Positions 1-6,694 of a stretch of 10,683 bases of DNA are shown in pieces (the first letter of the stretch is position 1; each line of letters begins with the position of its first letter). The notes below the pieces were generated by a model. The model was not told where the DNA came from. It did not search any database and saw only the letters and a program-made list of their open reading frames with translations. The DNA is from Armatimonadota bacterium (GTDB lineage Bacteria > Armatimonadota > Zipacnadia > Zipacnadales > FEN-943). The position numbers and the translations under genes were made by a program. The stretch covers positions 1-10,683 of the forward strand of contig JANZZA010000605.1 of NCBI GenBank assembly GCA_026419655.1, given 5' to 3'.

Positions 1-7
1 TCAAAGG

Positions 8-125
8 GGACTGTTGCGAAGCTCACCTGGACGTAGCCCCCGGCCCGTGAACGGCACAGATTTATGCGGGCAACTTATACCGGGTGGAAGCGACTCACCA
101 TTGCAAAGAATGTTTTGCAACAGTA
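8..125. mobile_element. 118-bp miniature inverted-repeat element (copy A), IS6-like ends
   Basis: The left end reads GGACTGTTGCGAAG and the right end GTTTTGCAACAGTA, so the termini are imperfect inverted repeats. The direct repeat TCAAAGG lies at 1-7 and again at 127-133. The matching eighth base on the left would be outside the window, so a full 8-bp target duplication is plausible but not fully visible. From memory, IS26/IS6-family ends contain the core CTGTTGCAAA and make 8-bp duplications, which fits. There is no transposase ORF, so the element would need a transposase supplied in trans. Counted by hand without gaps, it matches copy B (8660-8777) at 87 of 118 positions. The element ends 42 bp before the start codon of the UroD-like gene and could affect its expression. 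Confidence 0.75.
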
Positions 126-167
126 ATCAAAGGGTTTCCCCCAGAAAAGGCTTTGCGAGGGAGAGGG

Positions 168-1214
168 ATGAAGTCTAAAGTCCTGCGGAACCGGAAGTTT
201 CTGGCAGACCTTTTTGCAGGTCCTTTTCGTGGCCACGGCATAATCATGGACCATGAGCCGATACCGTCGGGTATGCCTGCCGACGTAGCTTCTTCTGACA
301 GGCCAGTGACTGACTGGCTCGATTTTCATCTGCGCAACTATGAGGCCCAAGTGCGTGTCCTTGAGGCCACCAGCCACGATGGTGTGCCTTACGTGAAAAT
401 CCATACCGGCACCCAACTTTTCGCGGAGGCTTTTGGTTGTCCGGTACATGTCTATGAAGACGGGTGGCTGGCGGCCCGGCCCCTGGTAGAGACGCCAGCC
501 GAAGCCGACGCGCTTGTGCAGCCGACCCTTGATGCCCGGCCTCTCCAGCGCGTTTTTGAACTTGCGGCGTTGCTCCGCGAGCGGGTCGGTCCGGACGTGC
601 CTATAAGCGTGCCGGACATCCAGAGTCCCTTCGACATTGCTGCTCTTATCTGGCGCAAGGAAGCCATGTTCCTCGCGATGGTTGACGCGCCGGATGCCGT
701 AAAGGGCCTCGTGGAGAAATGTCACGCACTGCTGGAGGAATTCCTGCGCACCTTCATCCGCGAGGTTGGTGAGGTGAACCTGTGCCACTGCCCGACCGCG
801 TGGGCGCCGCCAGAGTTGGGCTGCTGGCTGAGTGAAGATGAGGCCGGCAGCATGAGCACGGAGATGTTTGAGGAGTTTTGTTTGCCCAGCCTGACGCGAC
901 TAAGCGCGGCCTTCGGCGGCCTTTTCATTCACTGCTGCGCCAACGCTGATCACCAGTACTCCAGCTTCCTCAAGATTCCCAATCTGCGCGGGCTGAACCG
1001 CGTCTTCCAGGCGCCCGGGCCACGACCGGCGATTGAGGCTTTCGCCGGCCGGGCCGTACTCATTCAGGCCTGGATGACGGAGCAGCAGGTCAATGAGATG
1101 CTGGATATGGCCCTGCCGGAGTCGCGCTTCATCTTCAACATGCCGCCCGTGCCGCTAGACGAAGCCAAGGCGCTATACGAGCGGATGCGAGAGCGTTGTC
1201 CTCGCGAGGAATAG
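168..1214 (+). CDS. UroD-superfamily (uroporphyrinogen decarboxylase-like) protein
   Basis: This is a 348-residue protein in the size range of UroD/methyltransferase-like TIM barrels. Superfamily-like stretches include CWLSEDEAGSMSTEMFEEF near residues 219-237 and GLFIHCCAN near 251-259. The arginine-rich N-terminal motif of true HemE (RPVWxMRQAGR) is not present, so haem synthesis is unlikely. It is rich in Cys and His (CHC at 206-208, C219, C238, HCC at 255-257), which could mean metal or corrinoid-related binding as in MtaA/MtbA-type relatives. That is inference. The frame is open from 84, but an 84 start would lie inside the mobile element. ATG at 168 follows a GAGGGAGAGGG ribosome-binding site and is preferred. 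An inner ATG at 246 is possible but less well supported. The gene stands alone on the plus strand and converges on spoVS. The substrate is unknown. Confidence 0.8.
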   Translation: MKSKVLRNRKFLADLFAGPFRGHGIIMDHEPIPSGMPADVASSDRPVTDWLDFHLRNYEAQVRVLEATSHDGVPYVKIHTGTQLFAEAFGCPVHVYEDGWLAARPLVETPAEADALVQPTLDARPLQRVFELAALLRERVGPDVPISVPDIQSPFDIAALIWRKEAMFLAMVDAPDAVKGLVEKCHALLEEFLRTFIREVGEVNLCHCPTAWAPPELGCWLSEDEAGSMSTEMFEEFCLPSLTRLSAAFGGLFIHCCANADHQYSSFLKIPNLRGLNRVFQAPGPRPAIEAFAGRAVLIQAWMTEQQVNEMLDMALPESRFIFNMPPVPLDEAKALYERMRERCPREE

Positions 1215-1435
1215 CTTCAAGTGGCATCGCAAAAGGGTATCGGACGGGTTGACCTGGCGTGGGCTTCTATACAGTGGGCTATCTGGCGTCGAAAAAGTCT
1301 TATTAAGCTATAGTGCGCGGCAAAACGCCAGGACAACGCGGGCTCTTGTCGAAAGGTGTGATAGAGGCCTCCCGCCGTGGGCACGCCCCGGGCTCGACGG
1401 TTCAACGCACCGTATCGCCAGCTCTTCGTGGCGCT
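1215..1435. other. Convergent intergenic region with several short inverted repeats
   Basis: This 221-bp gap separates the 3' ends of the UroD-like gene and spoVS. Immediately downstream of the spoVS stop there are two tandem small hairpins: CGCCA/TGGCG (1416-1420 with 1429-1433) and ACGGT/ACCGT (1397-1401 with 1409-1413). Further on, ACGCCAGG at 1325-1332 can pair with CCTGGCGT at 1253-1260 or, over 7 bp, with CTGGCGT at 1283-1289. None is followed by a clear U-run on either strand, so a classical intrinsic terminator is not demonstrated. I see no convincing gene here. Confidence 0.4.
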
Positions 1436-1696
1436 TCAGCGCGGTTCAACGAAGAGGCGTATAGCTGTTCGTTCCTGGCCGTCTACCTCCACGTCCACGA
1501 AAGCGGGGTAGCATATGAGGTCAATCCCCGAGGGAGCCAGGAAGCCGCGCGCGATGGCGATGGACTTAATAGCCTGGTTGAGCGCGCCCGCCCCAATGGT
1601 TTGAAGCTCTGCTCTCCCTTGTTCGCGCACTGTGCCCGCCAGTGCGCCAGCAACCTTGTTCGGATCCGACTGCGATCGGACCTTCAGCACAGGCAC
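1436..1696 (-). CDS. spoVS: Stage V sporulation protein S (SpoVS)
   Basis: The 86-residue length and the sequence match the SpoVS family closely. Examples are VAGALAGTVREQG near residues 15-27, IGAGALNQAIKSIAIARGF near 34-52, the APSGIDLICYPAF stretch, and a C-terminus ending FVEPR. SpoVS is a small nucleic-acid-binding protein of the Alba-like fold. In Bacillus it affects septation and sporulation stage V, but it also occurs in non-sporulating phyla, so it does not prove sporulation. The start is GTG (1694-1696), preceded by AAGGGGGAA about 7 nt upstream. It is the last gene of the recA-rny cluster, 145 bp after the ymdB-type gene, and the longer gap may hold its own promoter. Confidence 0.95.
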   Translation of the reverse strand: MPVLKVRSQSDPNKVAGALAGTVREQGRAELQTIGAGALNQAIKSIAIARGFLAPSGIDLICYPAFVDVEVDGQERTAIRLFVEPR

Positions 1697-1738
1697 TGGT
1701 TATTCCCCCTTGGCCCGGCGAGTTTGCCCCTTTTTTGT

Positions 1739-1765
1739 GCTCGAGCCGGCCCAGACGACTCGAGC
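1739..1765 (-). promoter_or_regulatory. Leader hairpin upstream of spoVS
   Basis: GCTCGAG at 1739-1745 pairs perfectly with CTCGAGC at 1759-1765, giving a 7-bp stem with a 13-nt loop. Read on the minus strand it is followed by ACAAAAAAGGGG rather than a U-run. It is therefore more likely a leader or mRNA-stability structure than an intrinsic terminator. It lies between the ymdB-type stop and the spoVS ribosome-binding site. Confidence 0.35.
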
Positions 1766-1775
1766 GACCCGCCGG

Positions 1776-1804
1776 ATTATTACAGGCGTTGCTACCTATG
1801 CTAA
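1776..1804 (-). promoter_or_regulatory. Candidate promoter for spoVS
   Basis: On the minus strand, TTAGCA (1804-1799) is followed after 17 nt by AATAAT (1781-1776). These match the -35 and -10 consensus at 4 of 6 and 5 of 6 positions. A TG lies just upstream of the -10. The transcript would begin near 1769 and carry the 1739-1765 hairpin in its leader. This rests on consensus matching alone and read-through from ymdB remains possible. Confidence 0.35.
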
Positions 1805-1841
1805 GACGATGATTTACTACCGTTGGCCGAGCATTCGTTTA

Positions 1842-2639
1842 TCATTCAATTTCTCCCTGCTCGGCCAAGCTGATTCTGATAATGGCTGACGCATGCCCCG
1901 TATTTTCGTTGGCCTCAACCAGTGCCCCTTGAACTACTCCCCGCGACCTTTTTGGTACCTGGAAGCGTGTCGGTATGCCCGACAAAAACCTCCCAACAGC
2001 AATATCTTTATCAACTCCGATGACGCTGTCAAGTGCCCCGCAAAAACCTGCGTCGGAAAGATAGGCTGTGCCGCCAGGCAAAATGCGCTCATCGGCGGTT
2101 TGTACATGCGTATGGGTCCCGATGACGGCAGTGACGCGCCCGTCGAGGTACCATCCAAGAGCCTGCTTTTCACTTGTGGCTTCGGCGTGAAAGTCAACGA
2201 GGATTATTGCCGCTTTGCCGCCGATGTCGGTTAGTAGGGAGTCAGCGGTGCGGAAGGGACATTCGATTGGGTCCATGAAGACTCGGCCTTGAAGATTGAC
2301 AACTGCGACGGGCGTGCCTGCGCCGTCATGGAAGATGGCATGGCCGCGGCCCGGAGCACCAGGGGGATAGTTAGCTGGCCGCAGGAGCCTGGCTTCTTCG
2401 TCCAGCAGAGCGGTGGCTTCCTTTTGCGCCCAGATGTGGTTGCCGCTGGTCAGTACGTGGGCGCCACAGTCAAACAGCTCTTGAGCCGTTGCCCTGGTTA
2501 TGCCGTAGCCAGCGGCTGCGTTTTCGCAGTTCACAATGACGAAGTCCGCATCCAGCTCGCTGATGAGAGCGGGCAGGCGGGCGGCCAGGATATTCCGTCC
2601 TGGCCGCCCGACTACGTCAGACAGAAACAGGATTCTCAC
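1842..2639 (-). CDS. ymdB: YmdB-type metallophosphoesterase (TIGR00282 family), likely 2',3'-cyclic-nucleotide 2'-phosphodiesterase
   Basis: This 265-residue protein has the usual family length and the calcineurin-like dimetal motifs in order. These are LFLSDVVGRPGR with D8 near residues 4-15, NCENAAAG with E39 and N40, SGNHIW with N67 and H68, DFHAEATSEK with H151, and GTHTHVQT with H176 and H178. Characterised members hydrolyse 2',3'-cyclic nucleotides. In Bacillus subtilis YmdB influences biofilm and motility decisions and is encoded next to rny. The start is GTG (2637-2639) with AAAGGAGA about 10 nt upstream. Alternatives further in would remove the D8 motif. The gene lies 52 nt downstream of rny in the same direction, as in many Bacillota, suggesting shared transcription and linked roles in RNA turnover. 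The symbol is given by family resemblance. Confidence 0.93.
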   Translation of the reverse strand: MRILFLSDVVGRPGRNILAARLPALISELDADFVIVNCENAAAGYGITRATAQELFDCGAHVLTSGNHIWAQKEATALLDEEARLLRPANYPPGAPGRGHAIFHDGAGTPVAVVNLQGRVFMDPIECPFRTADSLLTDIGGKAAIILVDFHAEATSEKQALGWYLDGRVTAVIGTHTHVQTADERILPGGTAYLSDAGFCGALDSVIGVDKDIAVGRFLSGIPTRFQVPKRSRGVVQGALVEANENTGHASAIIRISLAEQGEIE

Positions 2640-2691
2640 CCCCGGAAGTCTCCTTTCGGGCTACCGCTCCGTCCAGCGAGTAATGGCCTAT

Positions 2692-4254
2692 TCACTTGGC
2701 GTACTCAATCGCCCTGGTTTCGCGGATGACCGTCACCCGGATTTGGCCGGGGTAATCGAGCTGTTTCTCGATCTGCTCGGCCATGGCGCGAGCCAGGCGG
2801 TGGGCACCCAGGTCGTCTATGCGGTCGGGTCTCACCAGCACGCGGATTTCGCGTCCCGCTTGGATAGCAAACACTCGCTCGACGCCGTCGAAGGCCGCTG
2901 CCAGCTCTTCGAGTTCTTGTAGTCGCTTTAGGTAGGCCTCAAGAGTTTCCCTGCGCGCTCCTGGGCGAGACGCTGAGATAGCGTCCGCCGCCTGGATAAG
3001 CCAGGCCTCAACGCTTTCCATGGGCACGTCTTCATGGTGAGCAGCGATGGCATGGACCACCTCGCGATTCTCGCCCCGCGAGCGCGCCACGTCGGCGCCC
3101 AGGAGGGCGTGAGGGCCATTGCGCTCGTAGTCGAGGGCTTTTCCGATGTCGTGAAGCAGGCCCGCCCGCCGCGCCACGGCAACCTTCGCACCTATCTCGC
3201 CCGCCATCATACCGGCCAGGTGGGAGACCTCAATCGAGTGACTCAGGACGTTCTGGCCATAGCTGGTGCGGTACTGCAGCTTGCCGAGCAGCTTGACGAC
3301 TTCAGGCTGCAGGCCGCTAACGCCCGTCTCAAAGGCTGCCTGCTCACCTGCTTCCTTTACGCGCTCATCCACCGTGCGCCGTGCTCGTTCGATAACTTCC
3401 TCGATTCGCCCCGGGTGGATACGTCCATCACTAACTAGTTGCTCAAGGGCCACACGGGCAATCTCGCGGCGCACAGGATCGAAGGCCGAGATGACCACAG
3501 CCTCCGGCGTATCGTCCACGATGAGGTCAACTCCTGTGAGCTGCTCAAAGGTGCGGATGTTACGCCCTTCGCGGCCGATGATGCGGCCCTTCATTTCGTC
3601 GCTGGGGAGGGCAACCACGCTGACAGTAGTCTCCGAAGTTTGCTCGACAGCGCAGCGCTGAATGGCTTCGGCGATTATCTCCGTGGCCTTGCGTTGAGCT
3701 TCAGCTCGCACGCGCTCCTCAGCAGCTCGCACCAACTGGGCCGTGTCGGCCTCCAACTCCTCCGCCACCCGCGCGAGCAAAACCTCCCTCGCCTGCTCGC
3801 GCGTCATTGAGGAAACGTGCTGAAGTTCTTCTTCCAGGCGCGTCGCAAGCTGGGATAGCTGGTTTTCTTTTTCCTGAACCTGGCGCTCGCGTCGCTCGAT
3901 GTCGCGTTCCCGCGCGTCCAGTTCTGCCTTCCGGTGGTCGAGCGCATCCTCGCGCTGGTCCAGGCGCCGCTTTTGCGTCTCTACTTCCCTGCGGGCCTGT
4001 TTCAGCTCGTCTTCTATCTTGCTGCGCAGGCGCAAGGCTTCTTCCTTGGCCTGCAGCTTTAGCTCCCGGTCCCGCGCTTCCAGTTCGGCCTTCTGTTGCT
4101 CTGCTTCCCTCCGCAGCCGCTCGCGCTCCCGCTCCACTTCTCTTGCCAGGGCTCGTGCTCGGGCTGCGTACACAACCGAGGCTAGGACTGCCACTCCTGC
4201 ACCGAGTACGGCGACAATCAGGTCTACGGATAATATTTCCGACAGGGCTTTCAC
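2692..4254 (-). CDS. rny: Ribonuclease Y
   Basis: RNase Y is a membrane-anchored endoribonuclease that starts mRNA decay. The protein has a hydrophobic anchor at about residues 11-30, a long Arg/Glu-rich coiled coil at about 35-200, a KH RNA-binding domain with GRIIGREGRNIR at 223-234, and an HD hydrolase domain with LLHDIGKALD near 366-375 and the AAHHED stretch near 404-409. The frame is open to GTG at 4320, but that start has no ribosome-binding site. GTG at 4252-4254 follows GGAGGTGA, which matches the anti-SD almost perfectly, at 7-nt spacing. It gives 520 residues, the usual family length, with the anchor right at the N-terminus. It follows recX after a 104-bp gap and precedes the ymdB-type gene. 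Confidence 0.97.
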   Translation of the reverse strand: MKALSEILSVDLIVAVLGAGVAVLASVVYAARARALAREVERERERLRREAEQQKAELEARDRELKLQAKEEALRLRSKIEDELKQARREVETQKRRLDQREDALDHRKAELDARERDIERRERQVQEKENQLSQLATRLEEELQHVSSMTREQAREVLLARVAEELEADTAQLVRAAEERVRAEAQRKATEIIAEAIQRCAVEQTSETTVSVVALPSDEMKGRIIGREGRNIRTFEQLTGVDLIVDDTPEAVVISAFDPVRREIARVALEQLVSDGRIHPGRIEEVIERARRTVDERVKEAGEQAAFETGVSGLQPEVVKLLGKLQYRTSYGQNVLSHSIEVSHLAGMMAGEIGAKVAVARRAGLLHDIGKALDYERNGPHALLGADVARSRGENREVVHAIAAHHEDVPMESVEAWLIQAADAISASRPGARRETLEAYLKRLQELEELAAAFDGVERVFAIQAGREIRVLVRPDRIDDLGAHRLARAMAEQIEKQLDYPGQIRVTVIRETRAIEYAK

Positions 4255-4358
4255 GCCCTGGTCACCTCCATTGGTGAGAACCGTCTGAGACTGGACAGCG
4301 CCTTCTATGTCAACGCTCACGCGACGTTACGGAACGGCTCTATGCTTAACGCTGTCCC
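4255..4358 (-). promoter_or_regulatory. recX-rny gap with possible rny promoter
   Basis: This 104-bp gap contains a perfect TTGACA on the minus strand at 4314-4309. At 17-18 nt spacing the -10 would be GTCTCA or TCTCAG near 4291-4285, which is a poor match. The rny ribosome-binding site GGAGGTGA lies near 4262-4269. A promoter inside the operon just before rny is possible, but the weak -10 makes this a tentative call. Confidence 0.3.
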
Positions 4359-5003
4359 TCAGTCGTCGGCTGGAACTACGCGGGCGATGACGCTGCTAAT
4401 CGTGTCTGGGTCAAAGCCGCGGCGGGCAAGATACTCATACAGGCGCCTGCGCTTGGTGTACACGTCCAGCGCTGCCAGGGTCCTGAGACGTCTCTCAGCC
4501 AGGCGTTGCGCCATGGCGTCCTGGTCCATCCCGCTGAGGGCGTCGTCTACCGCCGCCTTTGCCACTTCGGCAGCCACCCCGCGCTGGCGCAGCTTGGCGT
4601 AAACGGCCCGCGGGCCACTCCGGCCCTGGGCTACAAGCTGCTCGGCATATGCGCGGGAGTGGGCAGCGTCGTCCACGTATCCTAGCCGCTCAAGCTGTCC
4701 CAGAACGGTCTCGATGGTAGTTTGGTCGAAACCCTTGGTTTTCAAGTATCGCCTGATCTCCGCGCGGCTACGGCTCCGCCGCGCGAGTAATCTGAAAGCC
4801 TTGCTCCGTGCTTCTAGTAACGCGCTTCTTCGCATCACCTCCGACAGTAAGGCTTCGTTCAGTTCCATACCTCGCCGCAGTCCGAGGCTGGCTACGTCTT
4901 CGGCCGTCAGACGTGCCAGCTTCTGGCCGTCCACATACAGCCACACCAGCCGTTCTTTTCCCGACTGGCGTCGCACACTTGTTATCAAACCTGTGCGGGG
5001 CAT
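4359..5003 (-). CDS. recX: Regulatory protein RecX
   Basis: RecX binds RecA filaments and limits their extension and activity. The 214-residue protein has the helical-repeat organisation of the family: RSRAEIRRYLKTKGF near residues 78-92, LERLGYVDDAAHSRAYAE near 104-121, and GPRAVYAKLRQRGV near 130-143. A third, less conserved repeat follows towards the C-terminus. The roughly 60-residue N-terminal extension before the repeats is common in Gram-positive-type RecX. The ATG (5001-5003) is separated from the recA stop TAG (5005-5007) by a single base. Only a weak ribosome-binding site is visible, so translation is probably coupled to recA. Confidence 0.95.
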   Translation of the reverse strand: MPRTGLITSVRRQSGKERLVWLYVDGQKLARLTAEDVASLGLRRGMELNEALLSEVMRRSALLEARSKAFRLLARRSRSRAEIRRYLKTKGFDQTTIETVLGQLERLGYVDDAAHSRAYAEQLVAQGRSGPRAVYAKLRQRGVAAEVAKAAVDDALSGMDQDAMAQRLAERRLRTLAALDVYTKRRRLYEYLARRGFDPDTISSVIARVVPADD

Positions 5004-5004
5004 A

Positions 5005-6075
5005 CTATTCAGCCGGCTCCGCGCCTAAAGGCTCTTCCTCGGCCGGAGCTGGCGGCTGCACCACCTGGGCAGCGGCTCGAATCTTGGCTTCTATTTCATT
5101 TGCCAGTGCTGGGTTTTCGACCAGGTGCTGCACCGCGCTCTCCCGTCCCTGGCCCAGCCGCTGCTCACCATAATTGTACCAGCTTCCAGACTTTTCGATG
5201 ACTCTCAGCCGCACTCCCTCGTCAACGAGACAGCCTTCGCGGGAGACACCCTTGCCGTATATTATGTCAAACTCCGCCCGCCTGAAAGGTGGGGCCACCT
5301 TATTCTTTACCACTCGCGCAAAGGTATGTACTCCGATTATTTCGGTTCCCTTCTTTATCCACTCTCCGCGCCGAAGCTCTAGACGCACCGATGCCCAGAA
5401 CTTCAATGCCCGCCCTCCGGGAGTGGTTTCGGCCGGCCCGAACATAACGCCGATTTTCTCGCGCACCTGGTTGATGAAGATGACGATGCACCGCGTATTG
5501 GCCACGGACCCGGCGATTTTTCGCAGGGCCTGGCTCATCAGCCTTGCCTGTAGCCCCACGTGGCTTTCACCCATGTCGCCCTCCAGTTCTGCCTGCGGCA
5601 CCAGCGCCGCCACCGAGTCGACCACTACCATGTCCACTGCTCCGCTTCGCACGAGAGCGTCCACTATCTCCATGGCCTGCTCGCCAGTATCCGGCTGCGA
5701 TACGAGAAGCTGCTCGGTATCCAGGCCCAGGGCTTCGGCGTATTCGCGCGGGAGGGCGTGCTCGGCGTCAATGAAGGCCACTGTCCCGCCTTGCCGCTGG
5801 GCCTCAGCCAGAAGCTGCAGGGCGAGAGTAGTCTTGCCTGATCCTTCCGAGCCGTATATTTCCACCACACGGCCACGCGGCATTCCGCCCACGCCGAGCG
5901 CTATATCGAGGCTAAGCACGCCGGTTGGAATGACTTCTACGTCCATGGCTGGCGGCCGCTCACCCAGCCGCATGATGGCCCCATCGCCGTATTGGCGGCG
6001 AATGGTGCCCAGAGCGGCCTCCAGGGCCTTGTGGCGGTCCTTAGCAGGCTCTGCACGTTCCGGCTTGCGGGCCAT
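5005..6075 (-). CDS. recA: Recombinase RecA
   Basis: RecA forms ATP-dependent filaments on single-stranded DNA for strand exchange and SOS co-proteolysis. The 356-residue product shows a Walker A motif (GSEGSGKTT, residues 75-83), FIDAEHAL (101-108), VVVDSVAALVP (150-160), GLQARLMSQALRK (174-186), IVIFINQVREKIGVMFG (197-213) and VVKNKVAPPF (255-264). It ends in a short Pro/Glu-rich acidic tail. Several positions differ from the usual consensus. Walker A is GSEGSGKTT rather than GPESSGKTT, AEHALDP has become AEHALPR, and the ETRVKV segment has become HTFARV. The frame opens at 6132, but ATG at 6073-6075 has AGGAGGG 8 nt upstream and avoids overlapping thpR. It lies 25 nt after thpR and directly before recX. 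Confidence 0.98.
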   Translation of the reverse strand: MARKPERAEPAKDRHKALEAALGTIRRQYGDGAIMRLGERPPAMDVEVIPTGVLSLDIALGVGGMPRGRVVEIYGSEGSGKTTLALQLLAEAQRQGGTVAFIDAEHALPREYAEALGLDTEQLLVSQPDTGEQAMEIVDALVRSGAVDMVVVDSVAALVPQAELEGDMGESHVGLQARLMSQALRKIAGSVANTRCIVIFINQVREKIGVMFGPAETTPGGRALKFWASVRLELRRGEWIKKGTEIIGVHTFARVVKNKVAPPFRRAEFDIIYGKGVSREGCLVDEGVRLRVIEKSGSWYNYGEQRLGQGRESAVQHLVENPALANEIEAKIRAAAQVVQPPAPAEEEPLGAEPAE

Positions 6076-6100
6076 GTACAAACCCTCCTGCCTACGTTGC

Positions 6101-6691
6101 TCACCCCCCACCGCCCAAGACGAATCGTTCAACTACCTCGTAGGTCGGACCGTGGCGGCTGAGATGGCTGCGCATCAGAACGAATTCCTCGACTGTGACC
6201 CGACCAACCTCAGCTTCTGCAAGCTCGGCAAAGGTGCGGCTCAGGTCAGGAATCCGTGCGCCTCGCCGGACTCGGCCTATTGTCAGGTGAGGTTTGAAAG
6301 GACGCCCCTCTGGTGCTGCCAACCCCGCTTGTGCTGACAGTTCCTCGAGTCCATCCGCCACCTGCCCCAACACATCCACGTCCCCTGACACACCTACCCA
6401 CAACACCCGAGGGTTCCGCAGCGACGGAAAGGCTCCCGCGCCCCTCAAGACTAACTCCGCTGGCTTTCCGACTTCCGCCACTTTCCGCCCGACCTGCGTT
6501 ACTTCCCCAACCCGCTCCGCGCTCACCTCGCCGAGGAACTTAAGGGTGATGTGCAGGTTCTCGAGCTCAACCCATTTTATCACCTGAGGCAGGACTCTGG
6601 AAATCTGGCGGCCTAAGTCGAAGGCACGTTGGCGGATGTCCGCAGGAAATTCCAGCGCGAAAAAGAGGCGCCATGACTCCCCCGCTGGCAT
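6101..6691 (-). CDS. thpR: RNA 2',3'-cyclic phosphodiesterase (ThpR/LigT)
   Basis: This 196-residue protein of the 2H phosphoesterase superfamily carries two HxTx motifs: HITLKFLG at residues 47-54 (H47, T49) and HLTIGRV at 135-141 (H135, T137). Family members hydrolyse 2',3'-cyclic phosphates on RNA ends to 2'-phosphates, and some show RNA ligase activity in vitro. The N-terminal LFFALEFP stretch is also typical. The ATG is 3 nt after the cinA stop, and AGGAGAA lies about 11 nt upstream inside cinA. It sits between cinA and recA, an order also known from Deinococcus-Thermus and several Bacillota. A role in recombination is not implied by the sequence. Confidence 0.95.
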   Translation of the reverse strand: MPAGESWRLFFALEFPADIRQRAFDLGRQISRVLPQVIKWVELENLHITLKFLGEVSAERVGEVTQVGRKVAEVGKPAELVLRGAGAFPSLRNPRVLWVGVSGDVDVLGQVADGLEELSAQAGLAAPEGRPFKPHLTIGRVRRGARIPDLSRTFAELAEAEVGRVTVEEFVLMRSHLSRHGPTYEVVERFVLGGGG

Positions 6692-6694
6692 GTA

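Noticed and set aside
1397..1413. Possible tRNA T-arm (5-bp stem with TTCAA-like loop)
   Set aside because: The loop register is wrong for a T-arm, no acceptor, D or anticodon arms surround it, and no CCA end follows.
4255..4320. Upstream GTG extension of RNase Y by 22 residues
   Set aside because: The 4320 start has no ribosome-binding site. The 4254 start has GGAGGTGA at proper spacing and gives the usual 520-residue length.
6076..6132. Upstream extension of RecA by 19 residues
   Set aside because: It would overlap the end of thpR and lacks family similarity. ATG at 6075 has a strong ribosome-binding site.
5174..6337. Plus-strand reading frame of 387 codons opposite recA
   Set aside because: It is antisense to recA and thpR, rich in Ser/Arg/Pro low-complexity sequence and has no recognisable domain.
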